In this document: positions 16,537-25,293 of the stretch, piece after piece
Position numbering within the stretch: the first letter of the stretch is position 1
Layout of the letters: each line of letters opens with the position of its first letter
DNA from: Moraxella boevrei DSM 14165
GTDB lineage: Bacteria; Pseudomonadota; Gammaproteobacteria; Pseudomonadales; Moraxellaceae
DNA: 36,053 bases
Assembly: GCF_000379845.1 (NCBI RefSeq)
Contig: NZ_KB903784.1
Span: 1-36,053 of the forward strand
Direction of reading: 5' to 3'
Translations under genes and position numbers: made by a program
Notes under the pieces: generated by a model
Told to the model about the DNA's origin: nothing
Database searches by the model: none
What the model saw: only the letters and a program-made list of their open reading frames with translations

Positions 16537-17289
16537 TTATGAAAAATATCTTGTTAATCCTAATAATAACAGCCCTTCTTCCACTTTTAAGGCATGGTTG
16601 AACTGAGCGTTTAGTAAATCTGCACCACCCCCTGTCAAGGTGATGTTAAAATCTGGATAATCCGCCATAATCGCTCGCACCGCTCCGACAATGCCAAACA
16701 GCACGCCATGATTGACCGCATCAAAGGTCGTTTGCCCAAGCTCGGTACTGTCAAAACGCCCCTCTTTCACCGCAATCTGCTGAGTGCCTGCATACAGGGC
16801 GTGACGTTGCATATAGACATTGGGCAGGATATAACCGCCCAAATGCACGCCCCTACCTGACTGTAAATCACGGTCAATCAAATCAATGGTGAGTGCCGTG
16901 CCACAACCGACCACGCACTGACGTGAACCGTCCACCACCCCGAGCATCTGTAGCCACCTATCCACGCCAAGCTCGTTTGGGCTGTAATGACTCTTTAACA
17001 GTTCGTGATTGGTATTGACCTTAGCAAATTCAAATGGCACATCAAGATTTTCAAGGGTTTTTGTGATGGCAATGTTGATTTTTTCACCAAGCACGCTAGA
17101 AATTCCCACAAATTCTGGTTCAAAACGCTTTAATGTGCCAAGTAACCCAAGCAATAATTCATTGGGGGCTTTTAGGTGTTCTTTGGCATCACTAATGATG
17201 ATTTTATCGTTATCTACAAGCCAATATTTTAGGCGAGTATTACCCAAATCTAGCCAGAGTTTTTTTTGAAAATTTTGTTTGGTTGTCAT
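16537..17289 (-). CDS. coaX: Type III pantothenate kinase CoaX
   Basis: CoaX phosphorylates pantothenate in the first step of coenzyme A synthesis. The 250-residue protein has the ASKHA nucleotide-binding start LDLGNTRLKYW, the family motif GVDRWLQMLG, GCGTALTIDLID and GGYILPNV, then TFDAVNHGVLFGIVGAV and a C-terminal LTGGGADLL. Type III kinases are not inhibited by CoA and need a monovalent cation. It starts 14 bases after birA on the same strand, so the two cofactor genes form an operon, an arrangement common in gammaproteobacteria. Confidence 0.95.
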   Translation of the reverse strand: MTTKQNFQKKLWLDLGNTRLKYWLVDNDKIIISDAKEHLKAPNELLLGLLGTLKRFEPEFVGISSVLGEKINIAITKTLENLDVPFEFAKVNTNHELLKSHYSPNELGVDRWLQMLGVVDGSRQCVVGCGTALTIDLIDRDLQSGRGVHLGGYILPNVYMQRHALYAGTQQIAVKEGRFDSTELGQTTFDAVNHGVLFGIVGAVRAIMADYPDFNITLTGGGADLLNAQFNHALKVEEGLLLLGLTRYFS

Positions 17290-17303
17290 TATGTTTCCAA
17301 TTT

Positions 17304-18155
17304 TTAATTCATACTTAATTTTGCCATACCTGCCAACATCGGCGTAATGATATCATCAATTTTTAACAATAATTCCCCATTATCACCAATGCCAACACAT
17401 TCACCGCTAGCATGAATATCGGTCATATTATTTTGAATAAAAATATCAATCATTTTATCGGTTAAAAGATGATTGGCATTAAACTCATTGATAAAATTTG
17501 TGCGATATTGTTTATCCGTGCAATGATTGCAAATTTGTACCGCTGTTAATAAGTGATTGGTTATTGGAACATAAAAATCTTTGGCGGTTAATTTATTTTC
17601 AAGAAAATTATTAATACAGGCGGATTGATATAAGCCGTCTTCTATTTTTGGAGCGTGGTTAATATTCATACCAACACCAATCACGACACCAATCATCTTT
17701 TTTTTATCAGTCATCTTTTTAAATACAGGTTCTATTAAAATACCTGCGATTTTTTTAAAAATTTGTTTATTAAAACTATTGTCCATACTTTTAATAAACT
17801 CAAAAAAACCAATGTCATTTGCCCATTTGATACCGATTTTTTTGAATGGTTCACGGCTTTGGTTAATTGTTTGAATAATTGGCAAGTTAGCAAGTTTAAA
17901 TCCGACAATCAGAGATAATAATCCTGATAATTGATGCAAATGAAATTCGCTATCACCAATTGGCACATATAGACTCAAAAATACATTGTCCGCACCGCTC
18001 ACCCATGTACGACCGTGCTGTCCACGCCCTGCTGTTTGGTGGTCTGCGGTATATAAATGCGGTAAGTTATAAGGTAGATTGTCTAAACTTACGGCATTTA
18101 TCAACGCGGTATTCGTGCTGTCAATACAGTCAAAATGCGTGTGAATAATGGGCAT
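17304..18155 (-). CDS. birA: Biotin-[acetyl-CoA-carboxylase] ligase BirA, without HTH domain
   Basis: BirA attaches biotin to the carrier subunit of acetyl-CoA carboxylase. The catalytic domain is clear: FDCIDSTNTALI, the biotinyl-AMP loop GRGQHGRTW, KWANDI, KIAGILIEP and GVGMNINH, then a small C-terminal domain (SGECVGIGDNGELLL). I place the start at 18155 (283 residues) because homologous catalytic domains begin at this HTHFDCIDSTN segment; an upstream GTG at 18212 gives a longer frame with no family match. There is no N-terminal helix-turn-helix, so unlike E. coli BirA it should not repress biotin genes. No clear ribosome binding site is seen. Confidence 0.92.
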   Translation of the reverse strand: MPIIHTHFDCIDSTNTALINAVSLDNLPYNLPHLYTADHQTAGRGQHGRTWVSGADNVFLSLYVPIGDSEFHLHQLSGLLSLIVGFKLANLPIIQTINQSREPFKKIGIKWANDIGFFEFIKSMDNSFNKQIFKKIAGILIEPVFKKMTDKKKMIGVVIGVGMNINHAPKIEDGLYQSACINNFLENKLTAKDFYVPITNHLLTAVQICNHCTDKQYRTNFINEFNANHLLTDKMIDIFIQNNMTDIHASGECVGIGDNGELLLKIDDIITPMLAGMAKLSMN

Positions 18156-18265
18156 TAAGCACTGCTCAGATATAAAATTAGACGTAAAAGTAGGTCGCAT
18201 ACACAAAAACACAAGAATTGGGGCGATAAAGTGGACTATAATAGCATAAATTGAATGGTGAGATA

Positions 18266-19069
18266 ATGAAAATGATGTATTTATGGTTTATGCTAGCAGG
18301 AATGTTTGCAGGCGTGTGTGCAGGGCTGTTCGGCGTGGGCGGTGGTCTGATTATCGTACCTGTTTTGATGGCGATTTTTAGTGCTTATGGCTACTCGCCT
18401 GGTGTCATCACACATTTGGCGGTAGGGACGAGCCTTGCGACCATTATTGTAACCTCTATCAGCTCTATGCAGTCGCACCATAAGCGTGGCGGTGTTAGAT
18501 GGGACGTGTGGAAAAATATGTCGGTAGGACTCGTTATCGGTAGTGTGATTGGGGCGTGGGTAGCTGACCTTTTAAAAGGGGATATATTGACTGCACTCAT
18601 TGCATCTATGGCAATCATCATGGGCGTAAAAATGCTCACCACCAAAAAATCGGACGTCACTGCCACACATAGCTTACCAACTGCAGGCGTACAGATGGGT
18701 GTGGGCGGTCTGATTGGCTCGGCATCGGCGATTTTTGGGATTGGCGGGGGCAGTTTTACCGTACCATTTTTAAGCCGTTTTGGACTGGATATGAAGCAGG
18801 CAGTCGGCACAAGCTCGGCGTGCGGACTACCGATTGCTGTGGCTGGGGCATTAGGCTTTATGTTCTTTGGGTGTGATGTCACAGGACTGCCACCTGATGC
18901 AGTCGGTTTTGTGCATATCACGGCGTTTATCTGTATTTCGGTGATGAGTTTTATCTTTGCCAAAGTGGGGGCGAAACTTGCTCACCAACTCCCTGCAAAT
19001 ACCCTAAAACGAATGTTTGGTGGGCTTTTGGTAATTGTGGGGAGTAAAATGATGTGGGGGGTGTTTTGA
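18266..19069 (+). CDS. TauE/SafE-family membrane transporter
   Basis: The 267-residue protein (ATG at 18266, with GGTGAG just before; 18272 is an alternative) has about eight membrane segments in two homologous halves, each opened by the family motif: GLFGVGGGLIIVP near 20-32 and AIFGIGGGSFTVPF near 155-168. TauE/SafE proteins export sulfite, sulfoacetate or other small organic anions; the substrate here is unknown. A perfect TATAAT at 18237-18242 is the likely -10. It converges with the DUF1653 gene, whose stop is only eight bases away, without an obvious terminator. Confidence 0.9.
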   Translation: MKMMYLWFMLAGMFAGVCAGLFGVGGGLIIVPVLMAIFSAYGYSPGVITHLAVGTSLATIIVTSISSMQSHHKRGGVRWDVWKNMSVGLVIGSVIGAWVADLLKGDILTALIASMAIIMGVKMLTTKKSDVTATHSLPTAGVQMGVGGLIGSASAIFGIGGGSFTVPFLSRFGLDMKQAVGTSSACGLPIAVAGALGFMFFGCDVTGLPPDAVGFVHITAFICISVMSFIFAKVGAKLAHQLPANTLKRMFGGLLVIVGSKMMWGVF

Positions 19070-19077
19070 TTTTTGAC

Positions 19078-19311
19078 CTACTCCCCCACCAACGCAAACC
19101 GTGGCACGTTTTTACCGTCAACTTCCATCATTTCGCAAAACATCGCAAGCGGACGCACCCAAATGCTATTTTGAGTATTTTCGTCGCCATACAACGGACG
19201 ATAAACGACAAACCACTCTTCGGTTTCAGAATGGCGAGCGGTGTGCAAAACTTGATACAAATTGCCCTTATAATGGCGATAAGTGCCTGTTTTTAATAAA
19301 TTATTCATCAT
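19078..19311 (-). CDS. DUF1653 small protein
   Basis: The 77-residue protein matches the DUF1653 family: G.YRHYKGNLYQVLHTARHSETEEW, VVYRPLYGD and IWVRPLAMFCE, with conserved tyrosines and tryptophans. The biochemical role is unknown; the fold is a small beta-barrel. It begins three bases after the FKBP gene, so the two are translationally linked. A second ATG follows the first directly. Confidence 0.9.
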   Translation of the reverse strand: MMNNLLKTGTYRHYKGNLYQVLHTARHSETEEWFVVYRPLYGDENTQNSIWVRPLAMFCEMMEVDGKNVPRFALVGE

Positions 19312-19314
19312 TTT

Positions 19315-19707
19315 TTATTCATCTCTGATTTTGACATCTAACAATTCAATCTCAAAAGTCAAATCCGAATTTGGCAGAATTTTGCCCACCGCACGCTCGC
19401 CATACGCCAAATGGCTCGGTACAATTAGCTTGCGTTTACCGCCAACTTGCATGGGTGCAATCGTCAAATCAGACAAAATTTCGTGCTGATAACCGATTTT
19501 TTCAGCAAATTCACTGCCAAGCACGCCAATATCCCAGCCCTTAATCACTCGCCCTGTGCCGATAACCGTACTAAACGGCTGTCCACGACTGTACGAACTA
19601 TCAAAAATTGTACCATCTGGCAAATAGCCTGTATAATGAGCGGTGATTAACGCCCCACGCTGTGCAGTTTTGCCTGTGCCAAGGTTAATCTCTTCAATGT
19701 TTAGCAT
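19315..19707 (-). CDS. FKBP-type peptidyl-prolyl isomerase
   Basis: The 130-residue single-domain FKBP catalyses proline cis-trans isomerisation. The binding-pocket residues are visible: YTGYLPDGTIFDSSYSRG (Tyr, Asp, Phe), VIKGWDIGV (Val-Ile-Trp), and PSHLAYGERAVG. An insertion of about 15 residues (EFAEKIGYQHEILSDLT) lies after the tryptophan, before the IAPMQVGGKRKL strand. No signal peptide is present, so it is cytoplasmic. It lies 49 bases after apbC on the same strand and three before DUF1653. Confidence 0.93.
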   Translation of the reverse strand: MLNIEEINLGTGKTAQRGALITAHYTGYLPDGTIFDSSYSRGQPFSTVIGTGRVIKGWDIGVLGSEFAEKIGYQHEILSDLTIAPMQVGGKRKLIVPSHLAYGERAVGKILPNSDLTFEIELLDVKIRDE

Positions 19708-19756
19708 ATTTTTTCTCCATATTGTTACATTTTATTAATTTTAAATAAAATTTAAG

Positions 19757-20926
19757 TTAAAAAATTCGATTGTTATCATGAGTTTTGGCAAATTTGGCGA
19801 TATTTTGCTCAATATGTTTGGCAATATTCACATAAAATTCGCTAAATTCATCATTTGCAAGTACACTTGGCGTGCCATTATCCATATTTTCACGGATTTT
19901 TTTAGCAATCGGTAATTGTCCTAAAAGTGGCACTTGGTATTCTTTTGCCAAATTTTCACCGCCACCGATACCAAAAATTTCGTCCACATGACCGCAGTTG
20001 GTGCAAGTGTGCAACGCCATATTTTCCACCACACCGATGACGCCAATGTCGGTTTTATTAAACATTTCAATGCCTTTTTGGGCATCAAGCAAGGCGATGT
20101 GCTGTGGCGTGGTCACAATCACCGCTCCTGTTACGGGGATTTTTTGTGCCAAAGTCAGCTGAATATCGCCTGTACCGGGGGGCATATCAATGACAAGGTA
20201 ATCCAAAGGCGGAAAATCGGTGTCGTTGTAAAGTTGCATCAACGCCCCGACCGCTTTAATCCCACGCCACGCCACAGGCGTATTCGCGGTGTCCAGCAGA
20301 CTGCCGATAGACATCACCGCCAAGCCGTGGGCGTCAATCGGAATAAATTGGCTGTTTTCAAGGGCAGGTTTTTGCCCTGCGATACCGAGCATATCAGGAA
20401 TGGATGGTCCATAAATATCGGCGTCCAAAATGCCGACTTTTTTACCCAGTTTTTGTAATGCTAAGGCGATATTGACCGTCGTTGTGGATTTACCGACACC
20501 GCCCTTGCCTGATGCCACGACAATAATATGGCGAATGCGTGGGTGGGGTGGGATTTGTGATTGCTTGGTGGCAGATTTGGTCATCAGCGGTTCATCTGAA
20601 TTTGTCAAATTTTGGGAACTTTCGGCAGTTGGCATGGCATTGGTGGTTTTGGGTAATTGATTGGGTGAATTTTGTTCGGCTTTAAATAAAACCACGTTCA
20701 TGTTGATTTCACCGACACCGTGCAAATGTAGCACGCTACTTAATTCACTGTGGATTTTTTCCACGTCAATATTATTAGGCAAACGAAGCGTTAAATTTAG
20801 CACATTGCCATGGATATCGGCTTTTTGGATAAAGTTGCTAATCGGCTCGCCTGCAATTTGGAAGTCTTGCAATACTTGCTGTAATTGGCTGTCATTAATT
20901 TTTTTGGTTCTTTTAAAGGAAAACAT
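19757..20926 (-). CDS. apbC: Iron-sulfur cluster carrier ATPase ApbC/Mrp
   Basis: The 389-residue P-loop protein transfers Fe-S clusters to apo-proteins. An N-terminal MIP18-like domain (about 10-85) is joined by a polar linker (85-130) to the ATPase, with the deviant Walker A GKGGVGKST (140-148), DADIYGPSIPDMLG, and VIDMPPGTGD. The CTNCGH motif near 310 supplies the cysteines that hold the bridging cluster at the dimer interface. The length is slightly above E. coli Mrp. It is the first gene of a leftward group with FKBP and DUF1653 and starts just after the purL terminator. Confidence 0.95.
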   Translation of the reverse strand: MFSFKRTKKINDSQLQQVLQDFQIAGEPISNFIQKADIHGNVLNLTLRLPNNIDVEKIHSELSSVLHLHGVGEINMNVVLFKAEQNSPNQLPKTTNAMPTAESSQNLTNSDEPLMTKSATKQSQIPPHPRIRHIIVVASGKGGVGKSTTTVNIALALQKLGKKVGILDADIYGPSIPDMLGIAGQKPALENSQFIPIDAHGLAVMSIGSLLDTANTPVAWRGIKAVGALMQLYNDTDFPPLDYLVIDMPPGTGDIQLTLAQKIPVTGAVIVTTPQHIALLDAQKGIEMFNKTDIGVIGVVENMALHTCTNCGHVDEIFGIGGGENLAKEYQVPLLGQLPIAKKIRENMDNGTPSVLANDEFSEFYVNIAKHIEQNIAKFAKTHDNNRIF

Positions 20927-20993
20927 ATTTCACTCCGCTAGGTTTGCATTTGCTTTTACATTGGCATTGTAACCAAAAAAATCAAGCTAATCA

Positions 20994-21026
20994 AAAAAAG
21001 AACGACGTTTGCCGTTCTTTTTTGTG
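20994..21026 (-). terminator. Terminator of purL
   Basis: An 11-base stem (20994-21004 with 21013-21023) flanked by A and T runs lies 22 bases after the purL stop on the minus strand. Confidence 0.88.
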
Positions 21027-21045
21027 ATGTTTGAGTGAAAACGAA

Positions 21046-24000
21046 TTAACGCAAAAACGCTCGTGCATTTCTAAATAATCGTAACCAAGCACCGTCCCCA
21101 TTTTGTAAAAAGCCCCAATCTTCAGGTTTCCACGAATGGTTATAAGCTTTTAAATTCCGCTCTGGGTGTGGCATCATAATGGTGACACGTCCGTCCGTGC
21201 TACAAATCCCCGTTACCCCTTGCAATGAGCCGTTTGGATTGAGCGGATAATGTTCGGTTGGATTGCCTTGGCTGTCCACATACCGCATGGCGATTTGTCC
21301 ATGTGCGGTCATACCTGCGATATCGTTTTCGGTTAAGGTGGCAAAACCTTCACCATGAGCCACACTAATTGGCAAAATGCTGTCTTGCATACCTTTTAAC
21401 AACACCGATTTGGTGCGTTCAATTTTAACATTGACGGTACGAGCTTCAAAACGAGCCGATTTGTTGGCGATAAAACGTGGGAAGTTTTCTGCCCCTGGAA
21501 TTAAATCTTTTAATTGGCTCATCATTTGGCAACCATTGCACACGCCTAGACTAAATGTCTCTGGACGAGTAAAGAAACGCACAAACTGCATTCTTAATTC
21601 GTCATGGAATAAGATAGATTTTGCCCAACCAGAACCTGCCCCAAGCACGTCGCCATAACTAAAGCCACCGCACGCCACCAAGCCGTCAAAATCACGCAAA
21701 TTGACACGCCCTTTTAACAAGTCGCTCATATGCACGTCCACCGCTTCAAAGCCTACCTGTTTAAAGCCTGCTCCCATTTCCAAATGTCCGTTTACACCTT
21801 GTTCACGCAAAATCGCTACTTTGGGTTGTACCGTTCGGCTGTTGATATATGGTGCTTCAACCGCTTGATTTAACTCATAATTGGCAAAGGCAATCAAGCC
21901 TTGATGATTGTTATCGCTAATTAAATCAAACTCTTGTTGAACGCATTCAGGATTATCACGGTTTTTGGCGATATGATAGCTGACTTTTGTCCATTCTTGT
22001 TGCAATTCGGCACGTTCAAAACGATAAATATCGCTGGCAGTTTGAACGATTAAGCTATCTTCATCGGTGCTTTGTCCGATAAGGCTTAACATTTCGCTAA
22101 CGCCCAATTCCTCTGCCAATGTGATAAACTGTTCCACATTTTCAGGCAAAATTTGTAGCACCGCACCCAATTCTTCGGCAAATAACTGTCCGATTAAATT
22201 ATCATCATTTAACACCAATTTTATGCCTTGACGACTGGTGAATTGCATTTCGGCAACCGTTGCCAACAAACCACCATCGCCAATATCATGATAAGCCGTG
22301 ATTAAGTTTTGTTGATTGGCTTGTTGGATAAAATTAAAGAATTGGATTAAATCTTGTGGATTGTCTAAATCTGGGCAAGTGTCGCCTAATTGGCTTAAGG
22401 TTTGAGCCAAAATTGAACCGCCTAGACGGAATTGACCTTTGGATAAATCTAAACGATAAAACGCACTTTCGCCGTTTTTAAGCTCTGGCGTTAAGGTTTT
22501 GGCAACGTTTTGCACAGGAGCAAATGCTGAAATAATCAGCGACAGGGGCGAAACAACGGCTTTATTTTCGCCATTTTCCGTCCAGCCTGCACGCATGGAT
22601 AAACTGTCTTTACCGACAGGAATGGCAATGCCTAAGGCAGGGCAAAGCTCTTCGCCCACTGCGTACACCGCATCAAACAAGGCTTGGTCTTCTTTGTCTT
22701 CGCCACAGCCTGCCATCCAGTTTGCTGATAATGTGATGTCTGACATTTTGGCAATGTTTGCCCCTGCAATATTGGTAATCGCTTCGCCCACCGCTAGACG
22801 TGCAGACGCTTGCGGACTAATCAGAGCAACTGGCGTACGCTCGCCCATACTCATGGCTTCACCTGTCATGGCTTTACCGTCCATTGCTAATAGCGAACTT
22901 GCAGTAACAGCACAATCCGCAACGGGCACTTGATAACGTCCAACGTACTGGTCTCGCACCACCATACCAGTAACTGAGCGGTCACCAATGCTAATCAAAA
23001 ATGATTTACTGGCAACGGTCGGATGGCGGAGTACGTCTTTAACGGCTTGTTTAATATCAAGATTTTGTAAATTGAGTGGTTGTAAATCAGGTGTTGAACG
23101 CTTAAATGCACGTTTCATTTTTGGCGTACCACCTAATAACACTTGCAGGGGCATATCCACAGGTTGTTGTTTGCCATCTGTGTTTAACGATTTATCATTC
23201 AAAAGGGGGTCGTTTACCACCAATTGGCGAACTTCGGTTGCTTCGCCCAAAATCGCATACGGACAGCGTTCACGCTCGCAAATTTCATCAAATAATTGTT
23301 TGCTTTCTGGACGAATTGCCAACACATAACGTTCTTGGGCTTCGTTTGACCAAATCGCCATTGGCGACATACCATTTTCCAAAGACGGTACGGCACGCAA
23401 ATCAAGCACCGCTCCTAATTCATGGTCGTTTACCAATTCTGGCATAGCATTTGACAACCCGCCTGCCCCCACGTCATGAATGGACACAATCGGATTTTGG
23501 TCATCGCCGTCTTTTGCCATTGCCCAACAACGATCAATCACTTCTTGGCAACGGCGTTCCATTTCCGCATTATCACGTTGCACGCTGGCAAAGTCCAAGC
23601 CTTCGTCCAATTCGCCACTATCCACAGAACTGGCAGCCCCACCGCCAAGACCGATTTGCATGGCTTGACCACCTAAAACGATTAACAAATCACCTGCTTG
23701 AATGTCATTTTTTTCAATCAAATTACGTTTAATATTGCCATAGCCGCCTGCAATCATAATCGGTTTATGATAACCACGCATTTGGCTACCGTCTTGCTCT
23801 TTGGACGTGTCCAGTTGGAATGAACGAAAATAACCGATCAAATTCGGGCGACCAAACTCATTGCTAAAGTTAGCAGAACCAAGCGGTGCTTCGGTCATAA
23901 TTTGCAACGCTGATGCCATACGTTCAGGCTTGCCATAATTTTTGGTGGAAACTTTGCCCCCCTTTCCTGTATAAGTTTCCCATTTTTCAGGCATATCAGG

Positions 24001-25065
24001 CAAATGCAAATGCGAAACATGAAACCCTGCCAGCCCTGCTTTTGGCTTTCCACCACGTCCTGTCGCCCCTTCATCACGGATTTCACCGCCTGAGCCTGTA
24101 CTCGCCCCTGCATACGGTGCGATGGCGGTTGGGTGGTTATGCGTTTCTACTTTCATCAAAATATCAATTTTTTCTTGATGAAAATCGTATTCCAAATGGT
24201 TATTTTCACGGTTTAATAAGGGATAAAAACGCAAACCGTCAAAGCCTTTCACGACCGCCGCATTGTCTTTATAAGCAGACAAAATATCGTTTGGATTTTT
24301 TTGGAAAGTATTTTTAATCATACCGAACAAAGATTTTGGCTGAACTTCACCGTCAATCGTCCATTCTGCATTAAAAATTTTGTGGCGACAATGTTCGGAA
24401 TTGGCTTGGGCAAACATCATCAATTCAACATCGGTTGGATTACGTTTTAATTCATTGACATAGGCATTGATTAAATAATCCATGTCTTGCGATGACAAAG
24501 CAAAACCAAACTCAATATTGGCTTTTTCCAATGCCGAACGCCCTTGCCCTAACACATCAATATGATTAAGCGGTGCTGGCTCGTGGTCATCAAATAATTG
24601 TTCCGCTTTCGCCAAATCGTAAAACAAACTCTGCGTCATACGGTCGTACAACATCATTTCAATATCATGGGGCAATTTTTTAGGTAACTGATTTTTAGAA
24701 GATAAGTCGCCAACCAATGTATAAACAATCACTCGTTCTACACGGTCAATGTTGATATCACAATTATTAAAAATGTCTGTCGCCTTACTCGCCCATGGGC
24801 TAATCGTGCCAAAACGTGGACTAACCATGATTTGCAACTGTTTATCTTTTGCTAAAATCAACTCAATCTTTTCACCACCGTTTAACAAATCAATGGCTTT
24901 TTGCAAATCTTTATCGGCTAATGGTTTGGAAAAAATATAAACTTGCTGAGTGATAATATCGCTTAAGGCAAAATCAGTGGCTTGGTTAATACAGTGAAGC
25001 AGTTGTTTTTTTTGAAAATCGGTTAAAAATGGCTGTCCAGCGATGAATTTGGCAGTTTGCATCAT
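21046..25065 (-). CDS. purL: Phosphoribosylformylglycinamidine synthase PurL
   Basis: PurL makes FGAM from FGAR, ATP and glutamine in purine synthesis. At 1339 residues it is the large single-chain proteobacterial form (E. coli 1295). From the N-terminus: the PurS-like domain, a linker, two FGAM-synthase ATPase halves with ETHNHPTAIAPY, GSGGEIRDEGATGRGG and VTGMVVRDQYVGRYQ, and at the C-terminus a class I glutamine amidotransferase with nucleophile GVCNGCQ and the His-Glu in MPHPERN. It is a single gene, divergent from narK, with its own terminator. The ribosome binding site is weak. Confidence 0.97.
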   Translation of the reverse strand: MMQTAKFIAGQPFLTDFQKKQLLHCINQATDFALSDIITQQVYIFSKPLADKDLQKAIDLLNGGEKIELILAKDKQLQIMVSPRFGTISPWASKATDIFNNCDINIDRVERVIVYTLVGDLSSKNQLPKKLPHDIEMMLYDRMTQSLFYDLAKAEQLFDDHEPAPLNHIDVLGQGRSALEKANIEFGFALSSQDMDYLINAYVNELKRNPTDVELMMFAQANSEHCRHKIFNAEWTIDGEVQPKSLFGMIKNTFQKNPNDILSAYKDNAAVVKGFDGLRFYPLLNRENNHLEYDFHQEKIDILMKVETHNHPTAIAPYAGASTGSGGEIRDEGATGRGGKPKAGLAGFHVSHLHLPDMPEKWETYTGKGGKVSTKNYGKPERMASALQIMTEAPLGSANFSNEFGRPNLIGYFRSFQLDTSKEQDGSQMRGYHKPIMIAGGYGNIKRNLIEKNDIQAGDLLIVLGGQAMQIGLGGGAASSVDSGELDEGLDFASVQRDNAEMERRCQEVIDRCWAMAKDGDDQNPIVSIHDVGAGGLSNAMPELVNDHELGAVLDLRAVPSLENGMSPMAIWSNEAQERYVLAIRPESKQLFDEICERERCPYAILGEATEVRQLVVNDPLLNDKSLNTDGKQQPVDMPLQVLLGGTPKMKRAFKRSTPDLQPLNLQNLDIKQAVKDVLRHPTVASKSFLISIGDRSVTGMVVRDQYVGRYQVPVADCAVTASSLLAMDGKAMTGEAMSMGERTPVALISPQASARLAVGEAITNIAGANIAKMSDITLSANWMAGCGEDKEDQALFDAVYAVGEELCPALGIAIPVGKDSLSMRAGWTENGENKAVVSPLSLIISAFAPVQNVAKTLTPELKNGESAFYRLDLSKGQFRLGGSILAQTLSQLGDTCPDLDNPQDLIQFFNFIQQANQQNLITAYHDIGDGGLLATVAEMQFTSRQGIKLVLNDDNLIGQLFAEELGAVLQILPENVEQFITLAEELGVSEMLSLIGQSTDEDSLIVQTASDIYRFERAELQQEWTKVSYHIAKNRDNPECVQQEFDLISDNNHQGLIAFANYELNQAVEAPYINSRTVQPKVAILREQGVNGHLEMGAGFKQVGFEAVDVHMSDLLKGRVNLRDFDGLVACGGFSYGDVLGAGSGWAKSILFHDELRMQFVRFFTRPETFSLGVCNGCQMMSQLKDLIPGAENFPRFIANKSARFEARTVNVKIERTKSVLLKGMQDSILPISVAHGEGFATLTENDIAGMTAHGQIAMRYVDSQGNPTEHYPLNPNGSLQGVTGICSTDGRVTIMMPHPERNLKAYNHSWKPEDWGFLQNGDGAWLRLFRNARAFLR

Positions 25066-25202
25066 AATAAAAATCCGTGGAGTTGATGAAATAAAGTAAA
25101 TACTTTTATTGTAGCATATTCTTGTGAATTACTTTTGCCAAATTTAACAATGTGCGGTGCTTTTTTACAATTTTTGTCGGTTTTCTACCCCCAAAGTCTT
25201 AG

Positions 25203-25236
25203 CCTTATCCTCCAAAAATCACACAATAGGATAAGG
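25203..25236. promoter_or_regulatory. Inverted repeat upstream of narK promoter
   Basis: CCTTATCCT (25203-25211) and AGGATAAGG (25228-25236) form a perfect 9-base stem with a 16-base loop, followed on the plus strand by GTATTTTTTT. It ends eight bases before the TTGACA of the narK promoter. It could be a terminator for stray rightward transcription or an operator. Confidence 0.5.
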
Positions 25237-25244
25237 GTATTTTT

Positions 25245-25272
25245 TTGACAAATGGTTACAATAAACTGTATT
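25245..25272 (+). promoter_or_regulatory. Promoter candidate for narK
   Basis: A perfect TTGACA (25245-25250), 16 bases, then the weak -10 TGTATT (25267-25272), 22 bases before the start codon. No FNR-type TTGAT-N4-ATCAA site was found by eye. Confidence 0.4.
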
Positions 25273-25293
25273 TTTTTAAATTTAGGATGCGTT

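Noticed and set aside
16421..16606. Small rightward open frame after hemJ
   Set aside because: It overlaps the ends of hemJ and coaX, has no ribosome binding site and no recognisable sequence.
18391..18963. 190-codon leftward open frame
   Set aside because: It is antisense to the TauE/SafE gene, and its proline/isoleucine-rich peptide reflects the complementary strand of membrane-segment codons.
19934..20458. 174-codon rightward open frame
   Set aside because: It is antisense to apbC, whose motifs are unambiguous.
22499..24317. Several rightward open frames of 60-144 codons
   Set aside because: All are antisense shadows of purL.
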